A DNA stretch of 64,000 nt from Bifidobacterium samirii (GCF_003952945.1 NZ_QXGK01000003.1:140905-204904); one strand, 5' to 3'; positions 35,601 to 43,904 are shown, numbered from the stretch's first letter. Translations and numbers: made by a program. Notes: generated from the letters alone by a model not told the origin.

Positions 35601-35861
35601 TGCCTTCCCACCGTCCAGCGGGAATCCCTCCGTCGGGGCGCTGACGACGGCGATGCGCCATTCCCCGTCGAGACTCTGGCGCAGCGTCATCGTCTCCTCG
35701 GGCGCCGGCGCGTGATCGAAGAACCGATGATCGGAATGAGCCGGAAGGCGATTGACCGCGTAGACGGTCGGATCGGCCAGCCACGAGGTCGAAGCCGCGG
35801 GCGAACGCAAAATCGGGATGTCGGATATTTCGGTCGGGGTCGAGGCTGTGGAAGCGGACAT
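32649..35861 (-). CDS. lacZ: Beta-galactosidase, GH2 (LacZ type)
   Basis: A 1070-residue cytosolic GH2 enzyme, close to the E. coli LacZ length. The jelly-roll N-terminus includes QYVNIQYPWDG. The catalytic barrel has the acid/base Glu504 in LWSLGNESHAGD and the nucleophile Glu571 in YISCEYMHAMGNS. TSHYPNQSRFYELCDELG and IDETNIETHG are the standard GH2 signatures. The C-terminal domain 5 shows YGLGPEETYADR. It hydrolyses lactose or other galactosides to galactose. The ATG follows AAGGAG. It is transcribed divergently from the permease, with candidate operators in between. Confidence 0.96.
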   Translation of the reverse strand: MSASTASTPTEISDIPILRSPAASTSWLADPTVYAVNRLPAHSDHRFFDHAPAPEETMTLRQSLDGEWRIAVVSAPTEGFPLDGGKAGSDTVAPAFVEAGFDDSGFSSIPVPSTWETAGLLRPQYVNIQYPWDGHEAVEQPGVPELNHVGVYRRRFAPSAETRRAIDEGRRVTLTFHGAATAIYVWLNGSFIGYAEDSFTPSEFDVTDALRPDGNVLAVACYEHASASWLEDQDFWRLHGLFRSVELTAYPSVHVEDLHVVADYEHLDGSGVLSVDASVRNVRDAASLRATLAGPDGATLWQWVYGIDEIASESQDGNGLTPVSFSAPVGVVLPWSAESPSLYTLTLTLESSDKRVLEVVPQRIGFRRFVIEGGIMRLNGRRIVFRGANRHEFDSRLGRAIGEREIREDLVACKRNNINAVRTSHYPNQSRFYELCDELGLYVIDETNIETHGSWCTPGDVPTPECAVPGSRPEWEGACVDRLASMVGRDRNHPCVLLWSLGNESHAGDVFRAMYRFAHAADPTRPVHYEGMTWDRAYEDVSDVETRMYAKPADVEAYLKADPKKPYISCEYMHAMGNSVGGLHLYTELERYPHYQGGFIWDLIDQALVQRMDDGSERLTYGGDWDDRPSDYEFSGNGLLFADHTPTPKMQEVKRLYAPVTVVPDESGVEIRNGNLFVSTADDVFEARMLVGGEERWSARYGFDVPAGCTGRFPVAFPSTDDVALASDAGADGRVEVTYEVRQLLAEATAWAPAGHELAFGQHTVVVDAPAGIAKPTASAADGTVTVGRWNVGVRHADTEVVFSHTQGGVVSFVRGGREMVVRRPSITCFRPLTDNDRGNGSGFDRARWMPAGRYAKVVDHAIEADGTRAVARYTYELAEPGRTRVEVRYEAQASTGDVRMTVSYPGAQDAPSLPAFGIEWMLPKRYDHLRFYGLGPEETYADRLHGGRLGVFERTASQDCAPYLVPQETGNHEGVRWAEVTDANGHGMRIEAAAGTGAAFSASLLPYSSLMLEEATHADELPPVRHTFLRLLAAQMGVGGDDSWGAPVHDPYLMPASHPYELDVTLRLI

Positions 35862-35922
35862 TGGTGAACTCCTTGCCGTACGTCGTTGTAATGCTGGTGA
35901 TGTCAGAGTGTTATCGGTATAG

Positions 35923-35948
35923 GTAAAACTCTTTACTTAACAAAGTAA
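35923..35948. promoter_or_regulatory. Overlapping palindromes upstream of lacZ (candidate LacI-family operators)
   Basis: GTAAAACTCTTTAC (35923-35936) and TTACTTAACAAAGTAA (35933-35948) are overlapping inverted repeats in an AT-rich patch about 65-85 bases before the lacZ start. They are plausible repressor sites. The remaining divergent intergenic region (35949-36150) is T/G-rich without clear motifs. Confidence 0.5.
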
Positions 35949-36154
35949 TACCTTGTGGTTGGGGATGCAAATCGCGCGCGCCGCGTACGGGCTTTCTGGG
36001 GTGAGAGACCTGAGTGTGGTTGTGGTTGAGATAGGTGCTCCGCGCTGTGTCCTTCGGGGGCTTGGGTGTTCTTCTCCTCGCATTCCGGGTGTGTTGTCTG
36101 TGGGTTTCTGGTGGTGTTTTGCGGCGTTTCGACACGCCGCTGGGTAATGGATAT

Positions 36155-36188
36155 CAGTTAATAATTTTACTAAAACGAAGTTACACTG
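36155..36188. promoter_or_regulatory. Candidate operator/promoter region of the galactoside permease
   Basis: CAGTTAATA at 36155 and GTTACACTG at 36180-36188 form a loose inverted pair around TTTTACTAAAA. GTTACACTG is identical to the left arm of the operator before the LacI-type gene at 31.5 kb. TACACT at 36183 could act as a -10 element. Confidence 0.45.
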
Positions 36189-36248
36189 TACACTCCACTC
36201 ATGGAATCGGAGAGGATTCCACCGGATATGCTTCTAAGGAGAAGAATC

Positions 36249-37826
36249 ATGGCCAATCCACACGAATCGGAGTCGCAATCCGACCTTCGTCCCGATGTCG
36301 ACGGCGACGCCGGGACCACGCCGCGCGTCAAGGTCGTCTCCGCGGCCAGAACCGTCTGGGAGGCGGTCGACGCCCCGGCCGATCCGCTGTCCGGCAAGGC
36401 GAAACGGGACCGTCTGGTGCAGCGCGTCGCCTACGCGTTCGGCAATCTCGGCCAGGCCGCGTTCTACAACGCCCTCAGCACCTACTTCATGGTCTACGTG
36501 ACCAGCACGCTGTTCGCCGGCGTCGACCAGGCCGTGGCGACCCGCCTCATCGCCGTCATCACGTCGCTGATCTCGGGCATCCGCATCGCCGAGATCTTCC
36601 TCGACCCGCTGATCGGCAACCTCATCGACAACACCAACACCCGGTTCGGCCGCTTCCGCCCGTGGCAGTTCGTCGGCGGCCTCGTGTCCGCGCTGCTCAT
36701 CGTCGTGATCTTCACCGGCCTGTTCGGCCTGGTCAACGTCAACCAGACCTGGTTCATCGTGCTGTTCGTCGTCACGTTCATCGTGCTCGACGTGTTCTAC
36801 TCCATCCGCGACATCTCCTACTGGGGCATGATCCCGGCCATCTCGTCCGATTCGCACGAGCGCAGCCTGTACACGGCCCTCGGTTCGTTCACCGGATCGA
36901 TCGGCTACAACGGCATCACCGTGGTCGTCGTGCCGATCGTCGCGTTCTTCTCGTTCTCCGGCGGCGTGCAGACCCAGACCGGATGGACCGCGTTCGGCAT
37001 CATCGTCGCGATGCTGGGCATCCTGACCGCATGGTCCGTCGTGTTCGGCACCAAGGAGGACCAGAGCGCGCTGCGGTCCAAGACCGACAAGAGCGGCGGC
37101 CCGCTGCAGGCGTTCAAGGCCATCGCGCAGAACGACCAGCTGCTGTGGGTGGCGCTCAGCTACCTGCTGTACGCGGTCGCGAACGTCGCCACCACCGGCG
37201 TCATGTTCTATCTGTTCAAGTTCGTGCTCGGCCTGCCGGACGCGTTCTCCATCACCGGCGTCATCTCGCTGGTCATCGGACTGCTCACCACGCCGCTCTA
37301 CCCGGCGCTCAACCGGCGCATCCCGCGCCGCTGGCTGTACCTGGGCGGCCTCGGCTTCATGATCGCCGCCTACCTGCTGCTGTCGGTGGGCGCGTCCAGC
37401 CTGCCGGTCGTGGTCGTCGCGCTCGTCCTGTTCTACCTGCCCGCCACGTTCATCCAGATGACCGCGATCCTGTCGATGACCGACTCGATCGAATACGGCC
37501 AGCTCAAGAACGGCAAGCGCAACGAGGCGGTCATCCTCTCCGTGCGCCCGATGCTCGACAAGCTCGCCGGCGCGTTCTCCAACGCCATCACGGGCTTCGT
37601 CGCACTGGCCGCCGGCATGGTCGGCACCGCCACCGCCGCGGACATGACCGCGTCGAACATCCACACGTTCAAGATGTTCGCCCTGTACGTCCCGCTCGGG
37701 TTCATCGTGCTGAGCCTGCTCGTCTTCCTGTTCAAGGTGAAGATCGACGAGAAGATGCACGAACGCATCGTCGCCGAGCTCGAGGAGAAACTCGCCGCCG
37801 GCGAGCTGGCGGCCGACGCCGACTGA
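36249..37826 (+). CDS. GPH-family sugar:cation symporter (lactose/galactoside permease)
   Basis: A 525-residue membrane protein with about 12 transmembrane helices. RDRLVQRVAYAFGNLGQAAFYNALSTYF is the GPH-family start, FLDPLIGNLIDNTNTRFGRFRPW is the conserved loop after helix 2, and DVFYSIRDISYWGMIPAIS is another family block. There is no C-terminal IIA-like domain of the streptococcal LacS type. A hydrophilic N-terminus of about 50 residues precedes helix 1. The ATG at 36249 follows AAGGAGA. Divergence from lacZ suggests lactose or a related galactoside as substrate. Confidence 0.88.
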   Translation: MANPHESESQSDLRPDVDGDAGTTPRVKVVSAARTVWEAVDAPADPLSGKAKRDRLVQRVAYAFGNLGQAAFYNALSTYFMVYVTSTLFAGVDQAVATRLIAVITSLISGIRIAEIFLDPLIGNLIDNTNTRFGRFRPWQFVGGLVSALLIVVIFTGLFGLVNVNQTWFIVLFVVTFIVLDVFYSIRDISYWGMIPAISSDSHERSLYTALGSFTGSIGYNGITVVVVPIVAFFSFSGGVQTQTGWTAFGIIVAMLGILTAWSVVFGTKEDQSALRSKTDKSGGPLQAFKAIAQNDQLLWVALSYLLYAVANVATTGVMFYLFKFVLGLPDAFSITGVISLVIGLLTTPLYPALNRRIPRRWLYLGGLGFMIAAYLLLSVGASSLPVVVVALVLFYLPATFIQMTAILSMTDSIEYGQLKNGKRNEAVILSVRPMLDKLAGAFSNAITGFVALAAGMVGTATAADMTASNIHTFKMFALYVPLGFIVLSLLVFLFKVKIDEKMHERIVAELEEKLAAGELAADAD

Positions 37827-37859
37827 TCGGTCGACGGAACTCCGTCGGCTCCGACTGCA

Positions 37860-37895
37860 GAGTCCCGTCGCACGGATTCCCGTGCGACGGGACTC
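37860..37895 (+). terminator. Terminator of the galactoside permease gene
   Basis: A perfect 16-base stem (GAGTCCCGTCGCACGG and complement) with a 4-base loop, 33 bases after the stop codon. Confidence 0.75.
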
Positions 37896-37919
37896 GTATA
37901 TGTATCCGGCCCGGCATGC

Positions 37920-38240
37920 AGATTGCGACGCGGAAGCTGCCCTTCGCGTCGCAAGCCGTATGGGACTGGGGCGGGGTGTGCGGATTGCGACGCTGACGGG
38001 GTGTGTTTCGTCGTGATTCGTATGGGAATCTGGCTCTTTGTACAGGTTACGACTCGGAACAGGCCGGTGGCGTCGCAATCCGTATGCGGGGAACGCGGAT
38101 ATCGGATTGCGACGCAAAACGGGGGCGCGTCGCGATCCGTATGAAAGGATGCCGAAGTGTACGGATTGCGACGCGGAAGAGGACCTTTGCGTCGCTAGCT
38201 GTATAAGAATCGGGCGGTGTGCACGGATCGCGACGCAGCG
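37920..38240. repeat. Family B palindromic array, locus 4 (five units)
   Basis: GCGTCG or a one-base variant begins at 37946, 38008, 38070, 38127 and 38189. Three of the four steps are exactly 62 bases and one is 57, where the linker is shortened. The opposite arms read GATTGCGACGC, with degenerate copies. Most 26-base variable segments start CGTATG. This array fills most of the 541-base gap between the permease and the next regulator. Confidence 0.8.
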
Positions 38241-38367
38241 GATGTCACATGCGGCTTGCGGGTTGCCCCGTCCTGCGTTCCTGCCGGTGTGCCGCAACGC
38301 CGCCACGTCCATCCGCTATCCTGTGAAATGGAAACGGAGCCGGAACCGGCGTGGAAGGGAGTGACGA

Positions 38368-39378
38368 ATGGCGTTCGTGACGATACGTGATGTGGCCCGC
38401 GAGGCCGGCGTGTCCATCACGGCCGTCTCCCAGATCCTGCACGGCAAGGGCCGCTTCTCCGACGAGACGCGCGAACACGTCCTCAGCACGGTCGAACGGC
38501 TGGGCTACGTACCCGACCGTCGCGCCCGGTCGATGCGCTCGTCCGAGACGAACACCGTCGGCCTGCTGGTACCCGACCTGCGCAACCCCTACTTCGCGGA
38601 CCTCGTCTCGGCCATGGAGGACGAACTGTATCGCCGCGGCTACACCACACTGGTCGGCACGTCGGGGGAGAACGTGGCGCGCCAGGACGGATTCATCGAA
38701 AACCTGCTCGGCCAGCGCATCGACGGCGCCATCGTGGTGCCGCAGGGCGTCGAATCGCCGGGCGTGAAGTCGCTCATCGCACGCGACCTGCCGTTGGTGT
38801 TCGTCGACCGCCGCGTCCAGGGCGTCGACTCGGTGCCGTTCGTCATCTCCGACCCGTACCCCGGCATCCTCTCCGCGATCCGCGACCTGACGCGACTGGG
38901 GCACACCCGCATCGGCTTCGTCGCCCATCCCTCGCTCGGCTCGTTCAGCGTCAACGAACGACGCACCGCATTCGAGGCGATCGCCGCCGGATCCGACGGG
39001 ACGATCGACCCCGTGGTCGTCTCATGCGACTCGACCTACGAATCACGCAAGGAGGCGCTCGCGAGTCTGCGTGACGCCGGGGTGAGCGCCATCATCTGCG
39101 CATATTCGCCGGATGCGATCACGATGATTGGTCTGCTGCATGACGCCGACGTCGAGATCGGGCGTGCCGTGTCGCTCGTATCGTTCGACGACATCAGCGC
39201 GTTCCGTCTGATGACGCCGAGCATCTCCGTGATCTCCCAGCAGGTCGATTCGATGGGGTTGCAGGGCGTGGCGATGCTGCTCGACCAGATTGCGTCGAAG
39301 GAGTCGCGCAAGGGAGGCACGCACTACGTGCCGACCGTGTTCGTGCCTCGAGGATCCACCGGTCCGGCGCTGCGATAG
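38368..39378 (+). CDS. LacI-family regulator of the nucleoside/ribose operon
   Basis: A 336-residue LacI/GalR repressor. The helix-turn-helix is IRDVAREAGVSITAVSQILHGKG. The linker YVPDRRARSMRSSETNTVGLLVPDLRNPYFADL leads into the effector domain, with GFIENLLGQRIDGAIVVPQG, LPLVFVDRRVQGVD and FDDISAFRLMTPSISVISQQ. It sits just upstream of the nucleoside hydrolase, transporter and ribokinase genes, whose promoter carries two LacI-type sites, so it is probably the local RbsR-like regulator sensing ribose or a nucleoside. Confidence 0.87.
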   Translation: MAFVTIRDVAREAGVSITAVSQILHGKGRFSDETREHVLSTVERLGYVPDRRARSMRSSETNTVGLLVPDLRNPYFADLVSAMEDELYRRGYTTLVGTSGENVARQDGFIENLLGQRIDGAIVVPQGVESPGVKSLIARDLPLVFVDRRVQGVDSVPFVISDPYPGILSAIRDLTRLGHTRIGFVAHPSLGSFSVNERRTAFEAIAAGSDGTIDPVVVSCDSTYESRKEALASLRDAGVSAIICAYSPDAITMIGLLHDADVEIGRAVSLVSFDDISAFRLMTPSISVISQQVDSMGLQGVAMLLDQIASKESRKGGTHYVPTVFVPRGSTGPALR

Positions 39379-39553
39379 CCGCGCCGTTCTGCAGCCGTCG
39401 CCCCGCCGGTCCGACGCTCCGACGCTCCGATGGGCGTGATGCCCGGCGTGCCGATGGCGGACCGCCGTCCGTCGATGCGCGTGCCGCCTCCCATGACGTT
39501 CCCGCTTCGGTTTCGTCGGCGCGACACGCTGGCGCCGGCGTGTCGCCTTCCGT

Positions 39554-39610
39554 TTGACATCACTGATTTAACGTTTTATCATGATGATTGTCCGATGATA
39601 AAACGTTAAA
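39554..39610 (+). promoter_or_regulatory. Promoter with paired LacI-type operators for the salvage operon
   Basis: TTGACA (39554-39559), a 17-base spacer and TATCAT (39577-39582) form a good promoter. TTTAACGTTTTATCAT (39567-39582) is a perfect inverted repeat of 39595-39610. Each arm contains a near-palindromic LacI-type core, TTTAACGTTTTA or TAAAACGTTAAA. The upstream arm overlaps the -10, so bound repressor would block initiation. The rest of this 303-base gap holds nothing else evident. Confidence 0.8.
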
Positions 39611-39681
39611 CCACTAGCTTTGGTGTATATCATCACGGTCGCAGATGACCTGACCGCCATCAACGAGGAAAGGGCACAACC

Positions 39682-40638
39682 ATGAAGAAACTCATTCTCG
39701 ATCTCGATACCGGCGTCGACGACGCCCTCGCCATCGCGTACGCGCTGGGCAGCCCCGAGGTCGAGCTCATCGGCATCACCGGCACGTACGGCAACGTGCT
39801 GCTCGAGCAGGGCGTGCGCAACGCACTGGCCGTCACCGACATCCTGGGCCACCCGGAGGTCAAGGTGTACAAGGGCATCGAGCACTCCCGCACCACCGAC
39901 TCCTTCGAGGTGCTGGAGATCTCCAAGTTCATCCACGGCGACAACGGCATCGGCGACGTCGAGATCCCCGACTCGCCGCGCGAGGCGGAGAGCGAATCCG
40001 CCGTCGACTTCATCATCGACGCGGTCAAGACCTACGGCAAGGACCTGGTCTACGTGCCCACCGGCCCGATGACCAACATCGCCGCCGCCATCGAGAAGGC
40101 CCCCGAGATCAAGGACGAGATCGGCGACATCGTCCTCATGGGCGGCGCGCTCACCGTCCCCGGCAACTGCAACGCGTGCATGGAGGCCAACATCTCGCAG
40201 GATCCGGAGGCCGCCGACCTGCTGTTCCGCTCCGGGGCGCCCGCCACGATGATCGGCCTCGACGTGACCCTGCAGACCCTGCTCACCTACAAGGAGACCG
40301 CCCGCTGGCGCGACCTGGGCACCAAGGCCGGCACGTTCCTCGCCGACATGGCCGACTTCTACATCAAGGCCTACGAGACCACATCGCCGCATCTGGGCGG
40401 CTGCGGCCTGCACGACCCGCTCGCCGTCGGCGTCGCCGTCGACCCGACGCTCGTGAGCCTGCTGCCGATCAACATGAAGGTCGACGTCGACGGCCCCACC
40501 CGCGGCCGCACCATCGGCGACGAGACCCGGCTCAACGACCCGCACAAGACCATGAAGGTCGCGCTCGGCGTCGACGTGCCGCGCTTCCTCGACGAATTCA
40601 TGACCCGCATCACCACGCTGGCGCAGCACGCCGGCTGA
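39682..40638 (+). CDS. Inosine/uridine-preferring nucleoside hydrolase family protein
   Basis: A 318-residue nucleoside hydrolase that cleaves ribonucleosides to base and ribose. The calcium-binding N-terminal cluster is ILDLDTGVDDALA, with Thr in the usual Pro position of DxDPGxDD. VYVPTGPMTNIAAAIEKAPEI and IVLMGGALTVPGNCNACMEANISQDPEAA follow the family pattern, and GGCGLHDPLAVGVAVDP holds the last metal ligand. It opens a three-gene operon with an MFS carrier and ribokinase, which explains the fate of the ribose. Base specificity is not evident. The likely Shine-Dalgarno is GAGGAAAGG. Confidence 0.9.
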   Translation: MKKLILDLDTGVDDALAIAYALGSPEVELIGITGTYGNVLLEQGVRNALAVTDILGHPEVKVYKGIEHSRTTDSFEVLEISKFIHGDNGIGDVEIPDSPREAESESAVDFIIDAVKTYGKDLVYVPTGPMTNIAAAIEKAPEIKDEIGDIVLMGGALTVPGNCNACMEANISQDPEAADLLFRSGAPATMIGLDVTLQTLLTYKETARWRDLGTKAGTFLADMADFYIKAYETTSPHLGGCGLHDPLAVGVAVDPTLVSLLPINMKVDVDGPTRGRTIGDETRLNDPHKTMKVALGVDVPRFLDEFMTRITTLAQHAG

Positions 40639-40644
40639 CCGAAC

Positions 40645-40714
40645 CCCGGCCCGCCGCCGTCACGGCGCCCGCAGGATAGGGAAGTCCTCGGTCGCCGAGA
40701 CGACGGCGGGCCGG
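40645..40714 (+). other. Intra-operon stem-loop after the nucleoside hydrolase gene
   Basis: CCGGCCCGCCGCCGTC near 40646 pairs with GACGACGGCGGGCCGG (40699-40714) around a loop of about 37 bases. Because the next gene follows on the same strand, it may protect the upstream mRNA segment or partially terminate it. Confidence 0.45.
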
Positions 40715-40753
40715 ACCGACAGCGTCACCCGCAAACGGCAGAAGGAACCAATC

Positions 40754-42154
40754 ATGTCGAACACCGCAACCGTCCGCAACCCGTGGTCGGACCCCGAAAC
40801 CAGCAGCAAGATGGCCGTCAAGGCCCTGATCCCGCTGCTCGTCACCTTCATCCTCGGCACGCTGTGCCTCCAGGGCTTCAACCTCGTCTTCGCCCAGGTC
40901 GGCGAGGACGTCGGCGCCCCCGCCCAGGCGTCCCTCATCACCGCCATCCCCGGCCTCGTGCTGGGCATCGTGTGCTTCATCTACGGCTCGCTGGGCGACT
41001 TCGTCTCCCTCAAGAAGCTCGTCGTCGTGGGCCTCGTCACCCTGTTCATCGGCTCCATCTTCGGCTTCGTGGCCAACTTCATCTTCCCGGCCAACCTGTG
41101 GACCGTGATCATCGCGCGCGTCCTGCAGACCGCAGGCGAACAGGTCGCCGGCTCCGCGTTCCTCGTCGTGGCCAGCAAGTACCTCAAGCCCGAACTCAAG
41201 GTCGTCTTCTTCGGCCTGTTCACCGCCGGCTACCAGATCTCCGCGTCCATCGGCGTGTTCGCCGCCGGCATCCTCAGCTCCATCGCCTGGCAGTACCTGT
41301 TCCTCATCCCGGCGGTCACCATCGTGTTCCTGCCGCTGCTGCTCAAGAACCTGCCCGACCGCCAGGGCGACGGCGAGAAGATCGACTGGCGCGGCTTCCT
41401 CATCTTCGGCCTGGCCACCGCGTTCCTCACCCTGTTCTTCTCCTACATGGCATGGTGGATGCTCGCGCTCGCCGTGGTGCTGTTCATCGGCTTCGGCGTG
41501 TACATCACCAAGGCCGACAAGCCGTTCATCACCGTCGACTTCTTCAAGAACACCCGCTGGCTGTGCGCCATCGCGCTCATCCTCGTGTTCTACTTCCCGC
41601 AGTACATCATCTCCCCGATGTTCAACGCGATCGGCGCGAGCGTGTACGGCATGACCACCACCCAGGTGTCCATGCACATCGTGTTCGCGTTCCTCGTCGC
41701 CGCCGCGTTCGGCATCTGCTCGGGCGGCATCGTCGGCAAGCTCGGCATCCGCGTCGTCCTGCCGATCGCCGGCACGCTCATGGCCGCCGGCTACATCGCC
41801 TCCGGTCTTGCCGTCAACTCCGGCTTCATCGTGCTCACCCTGTGCGCCTGCCTGTACTACGCCGGCCAGGGCCTCATGTACTCGCCGGTCGTCTCCACCG
41901 TGCTCGGCACCCTCTCGCAGGACGAGTCCGGCCGCGGCGTGGGCATGAACGACCTCGTCATGAACGTCAGCCCGTCCATCGGCATCGCCCTGTTCAGCGG
42001 CCTGATGAGCGCCCAGGCGTTCTCCGGCTTCAGCGTCGTCGGCGCCACCGGAGCGGCCGCCAGCTACTCCAACATCTTCCTCCTGGCCGGCCTCGTGCCG
42101 ATCCTGGGTCTGCTGGTCTTCTTCGCCTTCCGCAAGCGGATCTACGCCGACTGA
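40754..42154 (+). CDS. MFS transporter, probably for a nucleoside or ribose
   Basis: A 466-residue major facilitator with about 12-14 transmembrane helices. FIYGSLGDFVSLKKLVVVG is the conserved loop 2-3 (G-x-LGD motif) and IIARVLQTAGEQVAGSAFLVVASKY resembles motif C of drug:proton antiporter-type carriers. It lies between the nucleoside hydrolase and ribokinase genes and is presumably co-transcribed, so uptake of the hydrolase substrate is the simplest role. An AGAAGGAA ribosome-binding site precedes the ATG. Substrate is inferred only from context. Confidence 0.82.
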   Translation: MSNTATVRNPWSDPETSSKMAVKALIPLLVTFILGTLCLQGFNLVFAQVGEDVGAPAQASLITAIPGLVLGIVCFIYGSLGDFVSLKKLVVVGLVTLFIGSIFGFVANFIFPANLWTVIIARVLQTAGEQVAGSAFLVVASKYLKPELKVVFFGLFTAGYQISASIGVFAAGILSSIAWQYLFLIPAVTIVFLPLLLKNLPDRQGDGEKIDWRGFLIFGLATAFLTLFFSYMAWWMLALAVVLFIGFGVYITKADKPFITVDFFKNTRWLCAIALILVFYFPQYIISPMFNAIGASVYGMTTTQVSMHIVFAFLVAAAFGICSGGIVGKLGIRVVLPIAGTLMAAGYIASGLAVNSGFIVLTLCACLYYAGQGLMYSPVVSTVLGTLSQDESGRGVGMNDLVMNVSPSIGIALFSGLMSAQAFSGFSVVGATGAAASYSNIFLLAGLVPILGLLVFFAFRKRIYAD

Positions 42155-42170
42155 CCGATACCGGCCCCAC

Positions 42171-42210
42171 GGCATCGGGCGCGACGGCGACGTGCGCCGC
42201 ACCCGATGCC
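42171..42210 (+). other. Intra-operon stem-loop before ribokinase
   Basis: GGCATCGGG (42171-42179) pairs with CCCGATGCC (42202-42210). An inner GCGC stem is also possible. It resembles the hairpin in the preceding intergenic gap of the same operon in position but not in sequence. Confidence 0.45.
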
Positions 42211-42251
42211 GGTACGGCCGGCCGACATACGACGACAGAAAGAAGGAACCC

Positions 42252-43235
42252 ATGTCCAGCACATCCGAGATCCTCGCCGGCCTCGACCGCATCCACGGCA
42301 CCGTCTCCGTGGTCGGCTCGATGAACGCCGACTACACGGTCACCGCCGAACGCCTGCCCGGACCGGGGGAGACCATCACCGGTGGTCCGCTGCAGGTGCT
42401 GCCCGGCGGCAAGTCCGGCAACCAGGCCGCGGCGGCCGCGCGCATCGGCGCCACCGTGCAGATGTTCGGCGCGGTCGGCTCCGACGCGAACGCCGACTTC
42501 CTGCTCGGCAAGCTCGGCGAGGCCGGGGTGAACACCGGACACGTGCGCCGCGTGCTCGGCCCGAGCGGCACCACGGTCATCACCGTCGACGCGGCCGGCG
42601 AGAACACCATCGTCTACTCGCCCGGCTCCAACGCGCAGGTGACCGTCGACTACATCGAATCGATGCGCGAGCCGCTCACCAAGTCCACGGTGCTGGGCCT
42701 GTGCCTCGAAAGCCCGATCGAGACCGTGACCGCCGCCGCGCGCATGTGCCACGAGGCCGGCGTCAAGGTGCTGCTCAACAACTCGCCGTTCACGCCCGTC
42801 CTGCCGCGCGAGCTCGTCGACGCCTCCGACATCCTGCTCGTCAACGAGCACGAGATGGCCCAGCTGCTCGGCATCGACGAACCCGACGACGACGATTGGG
42901 ACGGCTTCGACTGGGCCGGCGCGCTCGAGCGCATGCGCGAGTTCGGCTTCGACCAGGCGATCGTCACGCTCGGCGGCGACGGCTCGATGGTCCTCGACGC
43001 GACCTGCGCCGACGAGACGATCACCCGCATCGCCCCGGTGCGCGTCAACGCCGTCGACACCACCGGCTGCGGCGACTCGTTCATGGGCACCGTCCTGGCC
43101 GGCCTCGCCTCCGGATTCGAACTGCGCGAAGCCGCCCGCCTCGCCTCCTACGTGTCCGCGTACGCGGCCACCGGCTACGGCGCGCAGGCGTCCTACGGCA
43201 CCGCCGCGCAGATCCGCGAGCGCTTCGCCGCCTGA
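42252..43235 (+). CDS. rbsK: Ribokinase
   Basis: A 327-residue PfkB-family sugar kinase that phosphorylates ribose to ribose 5-phosphate. VVGSMNADYTVTAERLPGPGETITG and LPGGKSGNQAAAAARIGA are the N-terminal signature, and VNAVDTTGCGDSFMGTVLAGL contains the catalytic aspartate and anion hole. LLNNSPFTPVLPREL and LLVNEHEMAQLLGI are typical ribokinase blocks. The ATG at 42252 follows AGAAGGAA. It is the last gene of the salvage operon and is followed by a strong terminator. Confidence 0.93.
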   Translation: MSSTSEILAGLDRIHGTVSVVGSMNADYTVTAERLPGPGETITGGPLQVLPGGKSGNQAAAAARIGATVQMFGAVGSDANADFLLGKLGEAGVNTGHVRRVLGPSGTTVITVDAAGENTIVYSPGSNAQVTVDYIESMREPLTKSTVLGLCLESPIETVTAAARMCHEAGVKVLLNNSPFTPVLPRELVDASDILLVNEHEMAQLLGIDEPDDDDWDGFDWAGALERMREFGFDQAIVTLGGDGSMVLDATCADETITRIAPVRVNAVDTTGCGDSFMGTVLAGLASGFELREAARLASYVSAYAATGYGAQASYGTAAQIRERFAA

Positions 43236-43290
43236 CGTCCGCCCGGCATCCGGCTTCGGTATTCCGTTCGGCCATCCCGCTTTCCTCCAT

Positions 43291-43326
43291 GACGGGGCCG
43301 CGTCTTACGCAAGACGCGGCCCCGTC
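43291..43326 (+). terminator. Terminator of the salvage operon
   Basis: A perfect 16-base GC-rich stem (GACGGGGCCGCGTCTT and complement) with an ACGC loop, 55 bases after the ribokinase stop. Confidence 0.8.
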
Positions 43327-43521
43327 GCATGCGTGCGTTCCCGCGCTGTGATGATGCACGTGAGTTATGCGCGTATCGCGTGCGTCGCCGTCGCGCCACG
43401 CTGGACGGCGACGGCTGGACGGGATGCGACGCGGCCGATAGAATCGGTCGGCGGCCGCGGCGACGAATGCCCGGCCGACACGAAGAGGAATACAGAAGAA
43501 TATATAAAGGAGTACCGATTC

Positions 43522-43842
43522 ATGAGCGACATCCAGGTCCAGTCCCAGTCCGTCGACGAGGCGAAGGGCGAAGCCCAGGCCAAGAAGGGCGGGATGAAGC
43601 CGTGGCATGTGGCGGTGGCCGCCGTGGCCGCGCTGATCATCGGGGCCGGCGCAGGCGCCGCCGGCATGCACGCCTACGTGCAGCCGCAGCTCGATGAGAA
43701 GGACGCGAAGATCTCCGAGATGGAGATCTCCAACGACTCCCTCAACTCCCTGTGGCAGGGTGTGATCGAGGAGAAGCTGGAGATCAACGACCAGCTGCTG
43801 CAGTACCAGAACAAGTACGGCGAGCTCGAATCCGCCGAGTGA
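43522..43842 (+). CDS. Small single-pass membrane protein with C-terminal coiled coil
   Basis: A 106-residue protein of unrecognised family. A Lys/Gln-rich cytoplasmic N-terminus of about 25 residues precedes one transmembrane helix (about 28-50, HVAVAAVAALIIGAGAGAAGM). An external segment with heptad-like charge spacing (LDEKDAKISEMEISNDSLNS) may be a coiled coil. The ATG at 43522 follows AAGGAG. It stands alone between two terminators. No function is assigned. Confidence 0.7.
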   Translation: MSDIQVQSQSVDEAKGEAQAKKGGMKPWHVAVAAVAALIIGAGAGAAGMHAYVQPQLDEKDAKISEMEISNDSLNSLWQGVIEEKLEINDQLLQYQNKYGELESAE

Positions 43843-43849
43843 CGATGCC

Positions 43850-43890
43850 GGCCGTCCCATGGAACGCCCGTGGGACGGCCTTCCGTTTTT
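43850..43890 (+). terminator. Rho-independent terminator of the small membrane protein gene
   Basis: GGCCGTCCCA (43850-43859) pairs with TGGGACGGCC (43871-43880), followed by TTCCGTTTTT. Confidence 0.85.
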
Positions 43891-43904
43891 GGCACGGCGC
43901 CGTG

